Source: Pseudomonas viridiflava (GTDB taxonomy: Bacteria > Pseudomonadota > Gammaproteobacteria > Pseudomonadales > Pseudomonadaceae). Taken from it: a stretch of 64,000 bases of DNA. The notes under the pieces are model-generated. The model saw only the letters and a program-made list of their open reading frames with translations. It had not been told where the DNA came from and did no database searches. Shown piece after piece: positions 8,192 to 17,426 of the stretch (its first letter is position 1; each line of letters begins with the position of its first letter). Where the stretch lies: assembly GCF_900582625.1 (NCBI RefSeq), contig NZ_UTIQ01000199.1, positions 434,001 through 498,000 on the forward strand. Reading direction: 5' to 3'. The translations under genes and the position numbers were made by a program.

Positions 8192-9865
8192 TTAAAGCGT
8201 GGAAGGGAAACTTTCGCTGTTCCAGAGCTTGCGACGCTCAGCATCCGGGTCGGAAATGGAGGTCGACGTCTCGCTCCAGACCATCGTCGGGCGGTTTTTT
8301 TGGTTATAGGTAGGCCAGTGCGGCACTCCTGTACCATTGGGATTACCGACCCTGGCGAAATTGGTCCAGGCCGCCATCATCTGTTGACTGAGGCGGATAT
8401 CAACGGCGCGTTTTTCTGCTTCAACCTTGTCGCCACCCGGAACCCAACCTAGATCCATGGTGCCAAATACGAACGGCAATTCCAGGGCGTGAACCGAACC
8501 TAGATCGGGCTGACTCGAAGGGAAATACTTGGCCGGCACTTTCCAGGCAAAACGGTACAGGTAGGTGTTGGGGTTGTTGGGGAGTTGGAGCTCCGCAAGC
8601 TTGCGCATCGGCTGAATCATTGCGAAGTCGTCGTTCTGCGCTTGGCGAATAGTGGCTTGATCGGACGTTCCCAACAGCGCGCCATATTTCGCATCCAGAT
8701 TTACTGCCAGCTTTTTTTCCAGCTCTGCACGGTATTCGTCACTAATGGGTGAACTGGCAGGGCCACTATCCGTTTCTTCTACGAAAGGATTGCGCAACTT
8801 GCTGTCGTACATGCTCCAGTAGTTAAGCTCGTTCTGCGTAGCCCCCAGCATTAGATCGATCTTCTTGGCGTTACCGTTGGCCAAAAGCGTGTTTGGGTCA
8901 CCGATTACCAGTTGGCCGTCCACGTAAGGAGCGAACAGCAGGTCACCGATAGCGGATTCTGCATACGCGGTTTCCTGCGCTTCCAGCAACTGTAACGGTG
9001 TGGCCTTCAAGACCTCGTCTACGGACTTGAATTTACCTGACTTGAGAATGTCCTGCCCCGAGGAATACGCAAACTCTTGCGAGTGAATCAAGTTACTGGC
9101 GCCGCTTTGGGCAATTGCCCGCTTGAACAACTTTTCGGGCGACTTGAGCGACAAGAGTGCGGTTACAGAAGCCCCACCAGCGGATTCACCAAAGATGGTG
9201 ACATTGTCCGGATCACCGCCAAACGCTGCGGCATTGCGTTTTACCCACTCGATGGCCGCAATCTGGTCTCGCAAACCATTGTTGCCGCTGCCAGCATAGG
9301 CCTTATCAACCGCACCCAGCTCCATAAATCCAAAAAGGCCGACACGGTAGTTCATCGTAACGACCACGACGTCATGACTTGCGAGTTCTTTGCCGTTGTA
9401 AAAATCTGAAGAGCCGTTACCTACGATAAAAGCGCCGCCAGGAATAAATACCATGATCGGACGCTTGCCTTTTTTCAAGGCTGGCGTCCACACGTTCACG
9501 TGCAAACAGTCTTCGCTTTCATAAACCTCAAGTTCGCGGCCTTCCGCTGTTTTGACTTTTCGGCCGGGATACGGATACTCCTCAAGAAAGTCTTTTACTT
9601 GGGGGCACGTAGAGCGAAACTTTGACGCTTCTAGTACGCCGTCCCATTTTTCAGCAGGATGTGGCGGTTTGAAACGTAGCTCGCCCACGGGCGCTGCTGC
9701 ATAAGGAACGCCTTTAAAGGAAAGAACCTGTCCTTCGTGCTGCCCCTTTATAACCCCACTCTCCACGGTAGTGCACAGTTCGCAATCCGTTTGAGCGATC
9801 AAAGCGGTGCTGGCTCCAAGACCTGCCAGCATCACACCCAGCGCTGCTATATCCTTTATTCCCAT
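8192..9865 (-). CDS. Type B carboxylesterase, exported
   Basis: Alpha/beta-hydrolase ester hydrolase of 557 residues, the usual length for the carboxylesterase/cholinesterase family. It begins with a signal-peptide-like segment (GVMLAGLGASTALIAQ). Family marks are GVPYAAAPVGELRFKPP, EDCLHVNVWTP, the oxyanion-hole GGAF segment and the nucleophile elbow GESAGG. The start at ATG 9865 is preferred over an in-frame GTG at 9874. Together with the porin downstream and the AraC-type gene upstream it may form a small ester-utilisation unit. The substrate is unknown. Confidence 0.88.
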   Translation of the reverse strand: MGIKDIAALGVMLAGLGASTALIAQTDCELCTTVESGVIKGQHEGQVLSFKGVPYAAAPVGELRFKPPHPAEKWDGVLEASKFRSTCPQVKDFLEEYPYPGRKVKTAEGRELEVYESEDCLHVNVWTPALKKGKRPIMVFIPGGAFIVGNGSSDFYNGKELASHDVVVVTMNYRVGLFGFMELGAVDKAYAGSGNNGLRDQIAAIEWVKRNAAAFGGDPDNVTIFGESAGGASVTALLSLKSPEKLFKRAIAQSGASNLIHSQEFAYSSGQDILKSGKFKSVDEVLKATPLQLLEAQETAYAESAIGDLLFAPYVDGQLVIGDPNTLLANGNAKKIDLMLGATQNELNYWSMYDSKLRNPFVEETDSGPASSPISDEYRAELEKKLAVNLDAKYGALLGTSDQATIRQAQNDDFAMIQPMRKLAELQLPNNPNTYLYRFAWKVPAKYFPSSQPDLGSVHALELPFVFGTMDLGWVPGGDKVEAEKRAVDIRLSQQMMAAWTNFARVGNPNGTGVPHWPTYNQKNRPTMVWSETSTSISDPDAERRKLWNSESFPSTL

Positions 9866-10456
9866 GAAGATCACCAGCCTTTTTTGTCGGAGGCTTGATC
9901 ATCTGACGAGGTATTAAAAAAGTATTGTACGAAACGGTCGCGGTGAAACCTTTTCACCTAACTACAACAGCGAAGCCCGATACCTGTGGTTGGTAGAAAA
10001 TCAGCGCTGGTTAGTAGGGCATGTGGCGCAGTATCAGTTGGCGAGCTACCCAGGCATAGAACCTGCTTCGCTTTCCCGTTTGGGCGAAAATTATGCTGAG
10101 CGAGAAGGCCATGCGATGTCCTCCAGTCGACAGAGTGTGTAAAACGTCCGGACGAACTCTAGCTATGAGTTCCGAAGACTCATGTTTTGGTAGCTCTATT
10201 TAGTTGGGCCTAGTCTGGATTCTAATTTTTCGGTTTCTTGAAGTTTGTATCCAAGGGGCGTTGGGAAACCGCTCAAATCTCCAGTGCGAAAAGCATGTAG
10301 AAGTGAATAGGAGCTGGTGTGCAGATAGTTCGTCATAGCCGGCATCGAAACGAAGCAGATATTAGAAGCTCGATTATACGTTGGTGGTCAGCACAGTTTC
10401 GAAAGCGAAAGAGCGTGCGATGTGGAGGAACATGTACGGATATTCGAGCATTAATA
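9866..10456. other. Intergenic region, possible remnant coding on plus strand
   Basis: No supported gene. From about 9948 to 10141 the plus strand stays open with coding-like composition (ARYLWLVENQRWLVGHVAQY and LGENYAEREG). It lacks a good start, so it may be the tail of a lost gene. The family was not recognised. The rest of the gap shows nothing clear. Confidence 0.3.
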
Positions 10457-11248
10457 CTAGCAGTTAATACAGTCCACAAGTTTAAGCCGAAGCCGGGTTA
10501 GCGACTCTCTTGCTCCGAAGTACTGGTTGAGTGTTCGATAGCCATGGGCATCGTCGTAGAATCCGGCGGAGCGTATGGTCGAGCTGGCCTTCCAATTGTA
10601 ATGGCCATCATTGTACGAAACAATGCGACGCATCATGGCGTGCACCTGCTTCCAAGCTTTGTATTTTGAAAGCGTTAAACCCGTTTGTTTTTTGAAGAGA
10701 TGTCTCAGGCGTTCGGGAGATGTATTGTTTTTTTTCGCTAAATCATTGAGCGATAATCGCCCGGCCGGATCCTCAGTCAGTGCGTGTGCTACGGATATAA
10801 CACGAGGGTCCAAACTTTCCAGCAATTGAAATGACGCTAGCTCACGTACTTGCGATTGATAATAGAGGCTGGCTTCCCGTGCGGGCATTCGACCGGTAAT
10901 CAGGTCGTTGAAGTCCGATAGGTTGATCTTGGGCTGACACTTCAAAGTTCCAGACGCGTTGATTTGCTCTGCACATAATTGAACCATTCGGCCCGCTGTA
11001 GTGAGTGCATCGAAATAAACGATGATGAGGTGATCAGCTTGTGCATCGCTCCACACATTAGCGGCATGTGCAACGCGGTTGGCCTGCAGCGCGCCGCTAC
11101 CTTGTACGCAGCACTTGAGATGTTTGCCCGGCTCAGCCATCAATAATGCAGGCGCCACCATCTCCGAATGTTCGTAGCCCCCTGGGCCTGCATAGATAGC
11201 CCAGCCTGGCCCGACGAACAGCGTTTGAGACTGAAGTTCAATGGTCAT
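10457..11248 (-). CDS. AraC-family transcriptional regulator
   Basis: Regulator of 263 residues with a C-terminal double helix-turn-helix (LSLNDLAKKNNTSPERLRHLF and the second motif ending FYDDAHGYRTLNQYFG). The N-terminal domain is not a recognised sensor. The ATG at 11248 (MTIELQ) is preferred over one 15 codons upstream. Same-strand position upstream of the esterase and porin suggests, but does not show, that it controls them. Confidence 0.8.
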   Translation of the reverse strand: MTIELQSQTLFVGPGWAIYAGPGGYEHSEMVAPALLMAEPGKHLKCCVQGSGALQANRVAHAANVWSDAQADHLIIVYFDALTTAGRMVQLCAEQINASGTLKCQPKINLSDFNDLITGRMPAREASLYYQSQVRELASFQLLESLDPRVISVAHALTEDPAGRLSLNDLAKKNNTSPERLRHLFKKQTGLTLSKYKAWKQVHAMMRRIVSYNDGHYNWKASSTIRSAGFYDDAHGYRTLNQYFGARESLTRLRLKLVDCINC

Positions 11249-11414
11249 ACATATGAATCGCTGGTGAGTGCATAAAATGCTCATCGTATCCAAGGCGGAA
11301 TGGCTCCGCCAATCCGCCTGTTTTCACGTTATTCATTCTTTAGATTTGCCGCTCCCCTGCTCGGAGAAAGCACCGCAAGCATGCATGCGTGGGCGCCTCC
11401 GATCAGGACACGGG

Positions 11415-13811
11415 TTACCAAAGATAACTTACCGAACCGACCACGCTGCGCTCATCGCCGTAGCGGCACGAGTTGGCGCAGTACACGTAGCGCTCGTTGG
11501 CGAGGTTTTGCGCGCGGGCGCTGACCTGCCAGTTGGCGTCCACTTCATACGTGACTCGCGCATCGAACAGGGTGTAGGCGGGAATCTTGCGGTCGCTGAC
11601 GCTTGGCGTGGTGTGGGTGGTGCCGTTGTAGCGCGCGCCGCCGCCGACGGTAACGCGGTCCAGGCCTAGCTGGCTCAGGCGGTAGTCCAGCCACAACGCG
11701 GCGCTGTGGTAGGGGGTGCCTTCTATGCGTGCGCCTTCGAGGGTCTTGTCGTTGTCGGCAATGATGTGGGCGTCGGTGTAGGCGTAGGTGGCATTAAGGG
11801 CGAGGTTGGAGCTGAGTTGCGCTTTTGTTTCCAGCTCAAAACCGGTGCTGCGTTCCTTGCCGGTTTGTTCGTCGAAGTCGGAGCCCGGAATGGAGGTCAA
11901 CACGTTTTTCTGCGTGAGCTGATACACCGCCGCGCTTATCAGCAGCTCCCGCTCGGCCGGTTGATAGCGGATGCCGACTTCATATTGCTCGCCTTCGGTG
12001 GGCTCGAAGGTGTTGCCGCTGGCGTCGGTGCCAGCCGAAGGCAGGAACGATTGGCTGTAGCTGATATAGGGCGCCAGGCCGTTTTCGGCGAGGTAGACCA
12101 GGCCCACGCGGCCGGTCATCTTGTTATCGTCGATGGTGCTTACAGAATCATTGCGGTAGCTGCGTGTGCGGTTTTCCGCCCAGTCCTGGCGCACGCCAGC
12201 CAGCAGCACCCAGCGTTCGTCAAACTTGGCCTGCTCTTGCAGGTACACCCCCACTTGCGTGCTGTGAAGGTCCGAGCCGCTGTCCACGGTAGTCACGTTG
12301 GGCAGGTTGCCGTACACCGGGTCGGCCAGGTTCAACGTCGGCGCGCTACCGCTGTTGCGGTGACTGTCGTAGGTTTTGCGGTAGTAGTCGACGCCGCCTA
12401 GCAGCGTGTGTTGCCAGGCGCCGCTGTCGAAATTGAAGGTCAGGTTGCTGTCGCTGGTCCATCCGGTGGCAATGTCGTCGCGCGAATTGTAGGTGCGGGT
12501 GAGATTTGCCAGATTGGGCCCGGTGACGCGGCTGTTGTTCAGCGTGATGTAGTCGTAGTCGGTGCGCGACTCAAAGTAGCGCGCGGCATGGCGCAGCAGC
12601 AGGCTGTCGCTCAGCTGGCTTTCCAGCAGGTAGCCGAAGGTTTGCAGCGTGCCGTCGTAGTCGTCGTACTCCGGTTCGCCGGCGAACAGGTCATACGGCA
12701 CCTTGTAGCCCGGCGTATTGCTGAAGGTGGTGAGGTCGTAGCGAATCGGGGGTGTCAGCGAGGTTTGCGTGCGCTGGTGGCTGGCCAGCAGGGTAAGGCG
12801 GGTGTCGTCGCTCATCTGCCAGGTCAGTGCCGGCGCGATGTACTGCTTGTCGTCGTCGATCTCATCGAACTGCGTACCGCTTTCGCGTACCAATGCGGTG
12901 AGGCGGTAGCTGAAGCGGCCTTCGTCATCCAGCGCGCCGCTGTGGTCGGTGGATAACTGCCGGCGCTGATGGTTGCCATATTCCACATTCAGCTCGTGCA
13001 GCGGATCCAGCGTGGGCCGCTTGCTGGTGGTGTTGATCAGCCCGCCCGGTGCCAGCTGGCCGTACAGCACCGACGAGGCGCCTTTGAGCACTTCCACGCG
13101 TTCCAGGCCATACGGTTCCTGGCCCCCTTCGAACTGCGTGCTCTGCATTTTCATGCCGTCACGCAACACGCTGCCGGTGCGCGGGCCGATGTCGAAGCCG
13201 CGCAGGCGGTAGTCATCTGCCACACGGCTGTAGCCATTGGGCTGACTGACCACACCGGCGGTGTAATTCAAAACATCCGCCAGGCTGTCGTGCTGACGCG
13301 AGACCAGCTCTTCGCGGGTGATCACCGACACCGACTGCGGTATTTCCAGCAGCGGCGTGTCGGTTTTGCTCATGGTTGCGCTGCGCGTGGCGACCTTGCT
13401 GTGGGCCGGCCCCCAGGCGTCTTGCTGCAGCGCTGAACCAGCGACCGTGGTGGCGGACAACTGCACGGCACCGTCGGTTAACGGCTCGATACTGAGCGTG
13501 CCGCTGGGCGTGGTGTTCAGTTGCAAGGGCGAACCTTGCAGGGCCTGGCGCAGCGCGTGTTCGGTGCTCAGCTGGCCGCGCAGTGCGGGTGCGGTCAAGC
13601 CGCGTGTAAGCGGCGCACTGAACACAATGGTGCGCCCGCTTTGCCGCGCGATGGCGGTGAGCGTGGCGTCCAGCGGCCCGGCGGGTATATCGAAACTCAG
13701 CAGTTGAGTCTGGGCGGAGGTTTCATCAGCGGCATTCAAAAGTGGCGAGGCGACGGCGAAGGCCAGGGCGAAGGCCAGGCGCGTCGGATTGAAACGGCGT
13801 GTTCGGAGCAT
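11415..13811 (-). CDS. TonB-dependent siderophore receptor with STN signalling domain
   Basis: Outer-membrane receptor of 798 residues. The signal peptide ends near AFAVASPLLNA. An STN domain follows at about 38-110 (LLSFDIPAGPLDATLTAIARQ), which marks receptors that signal to an inner-membrane anti-sigma factor. The plug domain is at about 140-260 (LLEIPQSVSVITREEL, LRGFDIG, LKGASSVLYG) and the remainder is a beta barrel. The FecR-like and ECF sigma genes lie directly upstream on the same strand, completing a FecI/FecR/FecA-type cell-surface signalling circuit. The ligand is probably a ferric siderophore; which one cannot be told. Confidence 0.92.
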   Translation of the reverse strand: MLRTRRFNPTRLAFALAFAVASPLLNAADETSAQTQLLSFDIPAGPLDATLTAIARQSGRTIVFSAPLTRGLTAPALRGQLSTEHALRQALQGSPLQLNTTPSGTLSIEPLTDGAVQLSATTVAGSALQQDAWGPAHSKVATRSATMSKTDTPLLEIPQSVSVITREELVSRQHDSLADVLNYTAGVVSQPNGYSRVADDYRLRGFDIGPRTGSVLRDGMKMQSTQFEGGQEPYGLERVEVLKGASSVLYGQLAPGGLINTTSKRPTLDPLHELNVEYGNHQRRQLSTDHSGALDDEGRFSYRLTALVRESGTQFDEIDDDKQYIAPALTWQMSDDTRLTLLASHQRTQTSLTPPIRYDLTTFSNTPGYKVPYDLFAGEPEYDDYDGTLQTFGYLLESQLSDSLLLRHAARYFESRTDYDYITLNNSRVTGPNLANLTRTYNSRDDIATGWTSDSNLTFNFDSGAWQHTLLGGVDYYRKTYDSHRNSGSAPTLNLADPVYGNLPNVTTVDSGSDLHSTQVGVYLQEQAKFDERWVLLAGVRQDWAENRTRSYRNDSVSTIDDNKMTGRVGLVYLAENGLAPYISYSQSFLPSAGTDASGNTFEPTEGEQYEVGIRYQPAERELLISAAVYQLTQKNVLTSIPGSDFDEQTGKERSTGFELETKAQLSSNLALNATYAYTDAHIIADNDKTLEGARIEGTPYHSAALWLDYRLSQLGLDRVTVGGGARYNGTTHTTPSVSDRKIPAYTLFDARVTYEVDANWQVSARAQNLANERYVYCANSCRYGDERSVVGSVSYLW

Positions 13812-13891
13812 GGGCAGCGTTCCCGGTGGGTAGTCGATGCCAGCTATGTGACGCGAGTGGCTCTGTTATTAAGGGGCATACGAAAAAATAA

Positions 13892-14830
13892 TTAGCGCAG
13901 GCTGATTTGCGTCCACCAGCCAAAGCGCTGCTCAACCCGAAGCGGCAGGGTTTCTTCCAGTGAGCGCAGGGCCTGGCTGCTGTCATCCAGCGAGAACACG
14001 CCTGACACGCGCAGCGCAGCGGCCTCGGGACTGATGCGTATTACTCCCCTTCGATAAGGCCGCAGCGTCTCGATGATGCTGCCCAGCACCTGGTCGTGAA
14101 CCTCAAGAAAGCCGTCTTCCCACGTGCCTTCACCTGCATGGCGCGCATCGAGCTGTTGAATGCCGGCCGGGGAAAGTCGGGCACCCTGGCCGGAACTCAA
14201 CTGCACGCTGGCGCCGCTCGCCGCGCGAACCTTCACGCGCGATTCTTGCACCCACACATCCGCGCTGTGCTCACGCAGCTGCACGGTAAAGCGCGTGCCC
14301 AACGCCTGGGCTTCGCCAAAGGGTGTGACCACTACCAGCGGGCGCTTTGAGTCGGCCGCTACCTGAATGCTGAGGGCACCTTCGCGCAACGTCAGGGTGC
14401 GCTGTTGCGCGCCAAAAGCGACGTCTACGCGGCTCTGGGCATTGAGCACAAGCTGACTGCCATCCTCCAACGCAAACGGCCGCCGCTCGGCAAATCCGGT
14501 TTGCAAATCGCTGCCCACCCAGGGCAATGCGCCTATGCGCTGCAAACACCAGCCACCGACACCCACGCCAGTCACCGCCAGCGCACCGCGCAACAATTGG
14601 CGCCGCCCGCTGGTGCGGGTGCTGAGCACGTGATGAGACTGCGCAGGCACATCGGCAAACGCCTGGCCGAGCCGCTGCAGCAGGCGCTGCCAGGCCAGTT
14701 GATTCTCGGCACTCAGCCCGAGCCAGTGCTGAAACCGCTGACGGTCGCTGTCGCTCATGGCGCCGGAGCGTTGCAGCGCCAACCATTCGATGGCCTCGGC
14801 AACTGCAGGCGGCAATTGCGCCATCGTCAT
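13892..14830 (-). CDS. FecR-type anti-sigma/sigma regulator
   Basis: Inner-membrane regulator of 312 residues. The N-terminal cytoplasmic domain has the DUF4880-like pattern (AIEWLALQRSGAMSDSDRQRF). A single membrane segment near 90-108 (LLRGALAVTGVGVGGW) is followed by the FecR periplasmic domain (FALEDGSQLVLNAQSRVDV, VVTPFGEAQALGTRFTV). It relays receptor occupancy to the sigma factor. The start ATG at 14830 overlaps the sigma gene's stop codon by four bases, indicating translational coupling. Confidence 0.9.
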   Translation of the reverse strand: MTMAQLPPAVAEAIEWLALQRSGAMSDSDRQRFQHWLGLSAENQLAWQRLLQRLGQAFADVPAQSHHVLSTRTSGRRQLLRGALAVTGVGVGGWCLQRIGALPWVGSDLQTGFAERRPFALEDGSQLVLNAQSRVDVAFGAQQRTLTLREGALSIQVAADSKRPLVVVTPFGEAQALGTRFTVQLREHSADVWVQESRVKVRAASGASVQLSSGQGARLSPAGIQQLDARHAGEGTWEDGFLEVHDQVLGSIIETLRPYRRGVIRISPEAAALRVSGVFSLDDSSQALRSLEETLPLRVEQRFGWWTQISLR

Positions 14831-15354
14831 GGTTGCTCCAGAGCCAGGTAGCAAAGCGCCAGGGCTTTCACCACGTACTGATGCACACGCGGCGCCGAAA
14901 TGCCCAAACGGGCACCGATTTCGGCGTAGGTGAGGTTATCCAGCTGACTGAACAAAAACGCGCTGCGCCCCAGCGGTGACAGACCTTCAAGCATGCGGTC
15001 CAGCGCGCTCAGCGCTTCGAGTGCCTGCACCTGTTCTTCAGCCGACGGCTCATAGCCCAGTGGTTCCAGCGCCAACGCGTGCAGGTAGGCGCGCTCCAGA
15101 TCGCGCCGCCGCCAGCTCGCATATATCAAGCGCTTGGCAATGGTGGTGAGCATGGCGCGGGGCTGCTCAATGGCCTGCGGATCTGGCAGCGCAACCACTT
15201 GCGCGAAGGTTTCGGCGGCCATGTCGGCGGCGTCGTGCCCACAGTTCAGCCTGGCCCGCAGGCGCTGGAACAGCCAGTCGTGGTGATCACCGAACAGCTT
15301 ATGCAGCACGCGATTGCGGACAACCAGAGGATGGGCGGCGGGCAATGGGGGCAT
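14827..15354 (-). CDS. ECF sigma factor, FecI type
   Basis: RNA-polymerase sigma factor of 175 residues with regions 2 (FGDHHDWLFQRLRARLNCGHDAADMA) in the N-terminal half and 4 (LDNLTYAEIGARLGISAPRVHQYVVKAL) at the end. It should direct transcription of the receptor gene downstream when the matching ferric siderophore is bound. It is the first gene of the sigma, FecR, receptor series. Confidence 0.9.
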   Translation of the reverse strand: MPPLPAAHPLVVRNRVLHKLFGDHHDWLFQRLRARLNCGHDAADMAAETFAQVVALPDPQAIEQPRAMLTTIAKRLIYASWRRRDLERAYLHALALEPLGYEPSAEEQVQALEALSALDRMLEGLSPLGRSAFLFSQLDNLTYAEIGARLGISAPRVHQYVVKALALCYLALEQP

Positions 15355-15739
15355 GTGCTACAAGACGGCCCGGTAGGTCATAACGAGCACCCGGCGTGGG
15401 CGTGCAGCTTCAACCAAGCGTCAAGAAATGATCTGCCGACGGCGGCTCCTGACTTCTGCATAAGGCACCTGAATCGACTGCAACGAATTGCACGCGAATC
15501 TATGCTGTTCGCGAATTATTTGCAACAACCACATAGGGCTGCCCTTGGCTGCAGCGAGTATGGCCATCCCGGCATCCCAACTCGGCCAAGACTGTTGGGA
15601 AAGTCTCTCTGCAGGCTGGTCCCTCCGGCAGCCGTCCTTGCACGAGTTGGTCGAACTCGGCGTTAGGCCATGGATGGCCGCGGACGGTATTTAATCGTTA
15701 ACTAGCACTTGTTCGGAGCCGGGTTCCCACTAGATACAT
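15355..15739. other. Intergenic region upstream of the ECF sigma gene
   Basis: No supported gene. An inverted repeat CGCGAA-N9-TTCGCG lies at 15493-15513. The region should hold the promoter of the sigma gene, but no convincing Fur box was recognised. Confidence 0.3.
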
Positions 15740-15991
15740 TCAGGGTTTGAGCGCGTGCCGTAATTGGTGCCCGCGGCGACTCAGCAACCGTTCGTGGCGC
15801 GCCTCGTCCCACTGATAGAACCCTTGACCGCTGCGCAGGCCGGTATTACCCCCCGCCACTTTCTCCTTGAGCAGCTCAATGACTTCAGTACCTTGTGCTA
15901 AATGCGGCATCAGATGGGTAGAAATGTCTACAAAGGTGTCCAGCCCTGCCATGTCGGCCGCCTCTAGCGGACCAACCATTCCGTAGCGGCG
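15740..15991 (-). pseudogene. 3-hydroxyacyl-CoA dehydrogenase C-terminal remnant
   Basis: Only the C-terminal helical domain of a 3-hydroxybutyryl/3-hydroxyacyl-CoA dehydrogenase is recognisable (GPLEAADMAGLDTF, then GGNTGLRSGQGFYQWDE). The NAD-binding domain and the catalytic part are absent. The residues upstream in the same frame (15992-16069) do not fit the family. It is a decayed fragment, probably not functional. Confidence 0.7.
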
Positions 15992-16052
15992 GCTCTTCGA
16001 ACGCTTTCCCGAGACGGACGGTTCAGGTGTGTTCTGGTCTGCGCTGCACCAA

Positions 16053-16208
16053 ATGGAAAGCCAAGACAACTACGCGGATGAACTGTTAGCCAGTCACCGT
16101 AAGCGCCCGTCGGAGATGAGTAACGCTATGCTCATTCGTATGCGCAACAGTGGCGAGGAAGCCATTTGTGGTGTGCCGATCGATCACCTGATCGGGCCGA
16201 AAGCATGA
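16053..16208 (+). other. Short open frame of 51 codons, possible gene remnant
   Basis: The plus strand is open from ATG 16053 to TGA 16208, and the frame is also open upstream of the ATG. The product includes NYADELLASHRKRPSEMSN and ends DHLIGPKA. It is not recognised, overlaps no better candidate and lies next to a known remnant, so it is probably another broken gene. Confidence 0.25.
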
Positions 16209-16232
16209 TTTTGTACCGATCCTGCAAACACC

Positions 16233-16757
16233 CTACCCCTGCTTTGGCTCCGGAATTCGACGCAACACATCATCGTAAACATTCAGATCAAGAAAGGCGG
16301 TCACCTCTGCTGCACGCCCGTTCTCCATCCGGAAAATCCAAACATAAGTGTTGATATAAGGCTTTGCGTCGCGCGCGATGGCTTCGCCTTCCCACCTGAT
16401 GATGATGTGATCGCCGTCGGCCCAAATCTGTTTCGACAGCGGGCGGATTGGCGTTTTGAGGCGGATGGTGAGCGGCCGCACGGCTCTCTCCATCAGTTCA
16501 TCCCGGCCGCGGTACGTACCCGCGCTAGGCCCTGAGCCCTCGATGGTCCATACCACGTCGGGTGCCAGAACCTCGTTGAAAAAACCAGAGCCACCAGCCG
16601 CCCAGCGATCGAACGCCGCGGTAACGAGGGCCTTGTTATTCGCGCTGCCGGCCTCCTGCCCTGGTTCGACGTTGGCCGAGGCCGCAAGCGTAAAGCAGAC
16701 AAGCAACGCGCTGAAAATGATCCCGCAGGCGTGTTTGGCGAAACGGATACCGACCAT
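16233..16757 (-). CDS. Exported SnoaL/NTF2-like protein
   Basis: Protein of 174 residues. A signal peptide ends near residue 28 (LLVCFTLAASANV). The rest is a SnoaL-like alpha+beta cone fold (NKALVTAAFDRWAAGG, LAPDVVWTIEGSGPSAGTY, GRAAEVTAFLDLNVYDDVLR). Members range from polyketide cyclases to small-molecule binding proteins, so no reaction is assigned. The gene stands alone between remnants and an empty region. Confidence 0.75.
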   Translation of the reverse strand: MVGIRFAKHACGIIFSALLVCFTLAASANVEPGQEAGSANNKALVTAAFDRWAAGGSGFFNEVLAPDVVWTIEGSGPSAGTYRGRDELMERAVRPLTIRLKTPIRPLSKQIWADGDHIIIRWEGEAIARDAKPYINTYVWIFRMENGRAAEVTAFLDLNVYDDVLRRIPEPKQG

Positions 16758-17144
16758 AGTGTTGCCTCCTGTTCAATAAGCGATGTTGCCAAACAGGGTT
16801 CTTCGCCGTGGCACGCCGTTCGAACTACCGCCTGCGACCTTATGCACTTCGACTGATCATCAGCCCGGTAACGACCCTGCTTCGCATGGGCTGATTCTCC
16901 CGGGCCAAGAACGGAGCCGGTACATCATTGCTGCGAAATCCTTGCACAATCGTCCAGCGCCATTGAGCGAACTCCGCACGGAATGCTGTTAACACCCGAG
17001 GTACCAGTCGCAGGCACGAGTAACTGCCTTCAGGCGAACAATTCGGCACGCTCCATTCTTAATGTGAAGAAACACAAGCCGCTCGGTCGGCTCCGTTGAT
17101 AGGCTTGTGAGATTACTGCTGCCCATGAAGCCTGGAGGTTGGAG
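16758..17144. other. Intergenic region
   Basis: No gene or clear structured element is seen. A GGAGG Shine-Dalgarno sequence just before 17145 serves the small gene that follows. Confidence 0.4.
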
Positions 17145-17363
17145 ATGTCTAATCAATGCGGTAAATGCAGCTCGGACATGGAAGAAGGTTTCGTGCTCGA
17201 TCAGGCCGAAAGCACGTACTCCTTGGAAAAGTGGGTGGCGGGCAATCCGGAAAAAAACTGGCTGACCGGAATAAGCCTCAAAGGCAAGGTTGCTTACGAG
17301 GTCAGAACGCTGCGCTGTATTTCATGCGGCTTTCTTGAGTCGTATGCGTTGAAAAAGCTGTAA
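17145..17363 (+). CDS. Small zinc-ribbon-like protein, 72 aa
   Basis: A 72-residue protein with two CxxC pairs, C5-x2-C8 near the N-terminus and C58-x2-C61 near the end, spaced as in a zinc ribbon (DUF6487-like). The ATG at 17145 has a strong GGAGG upstream. The function is unknown. Similar stand-alone ribbons are common in Pseudomonas and other bacteria. Confidence 0.7.
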   Translation: MSNQCGKCSSDMEEGFVLDQAESTYSLEKWVAGNPEKNWLTGISLKGKVAYEVRTLRCISCGFLESYALKKL

Positions 17364-17426
17364 GCCTCGCGGGCTTGCGTGTTTTACAGGGGAGATTGAG
17401 CTCGGACCGCCGGTTGTGCTGCCGGT

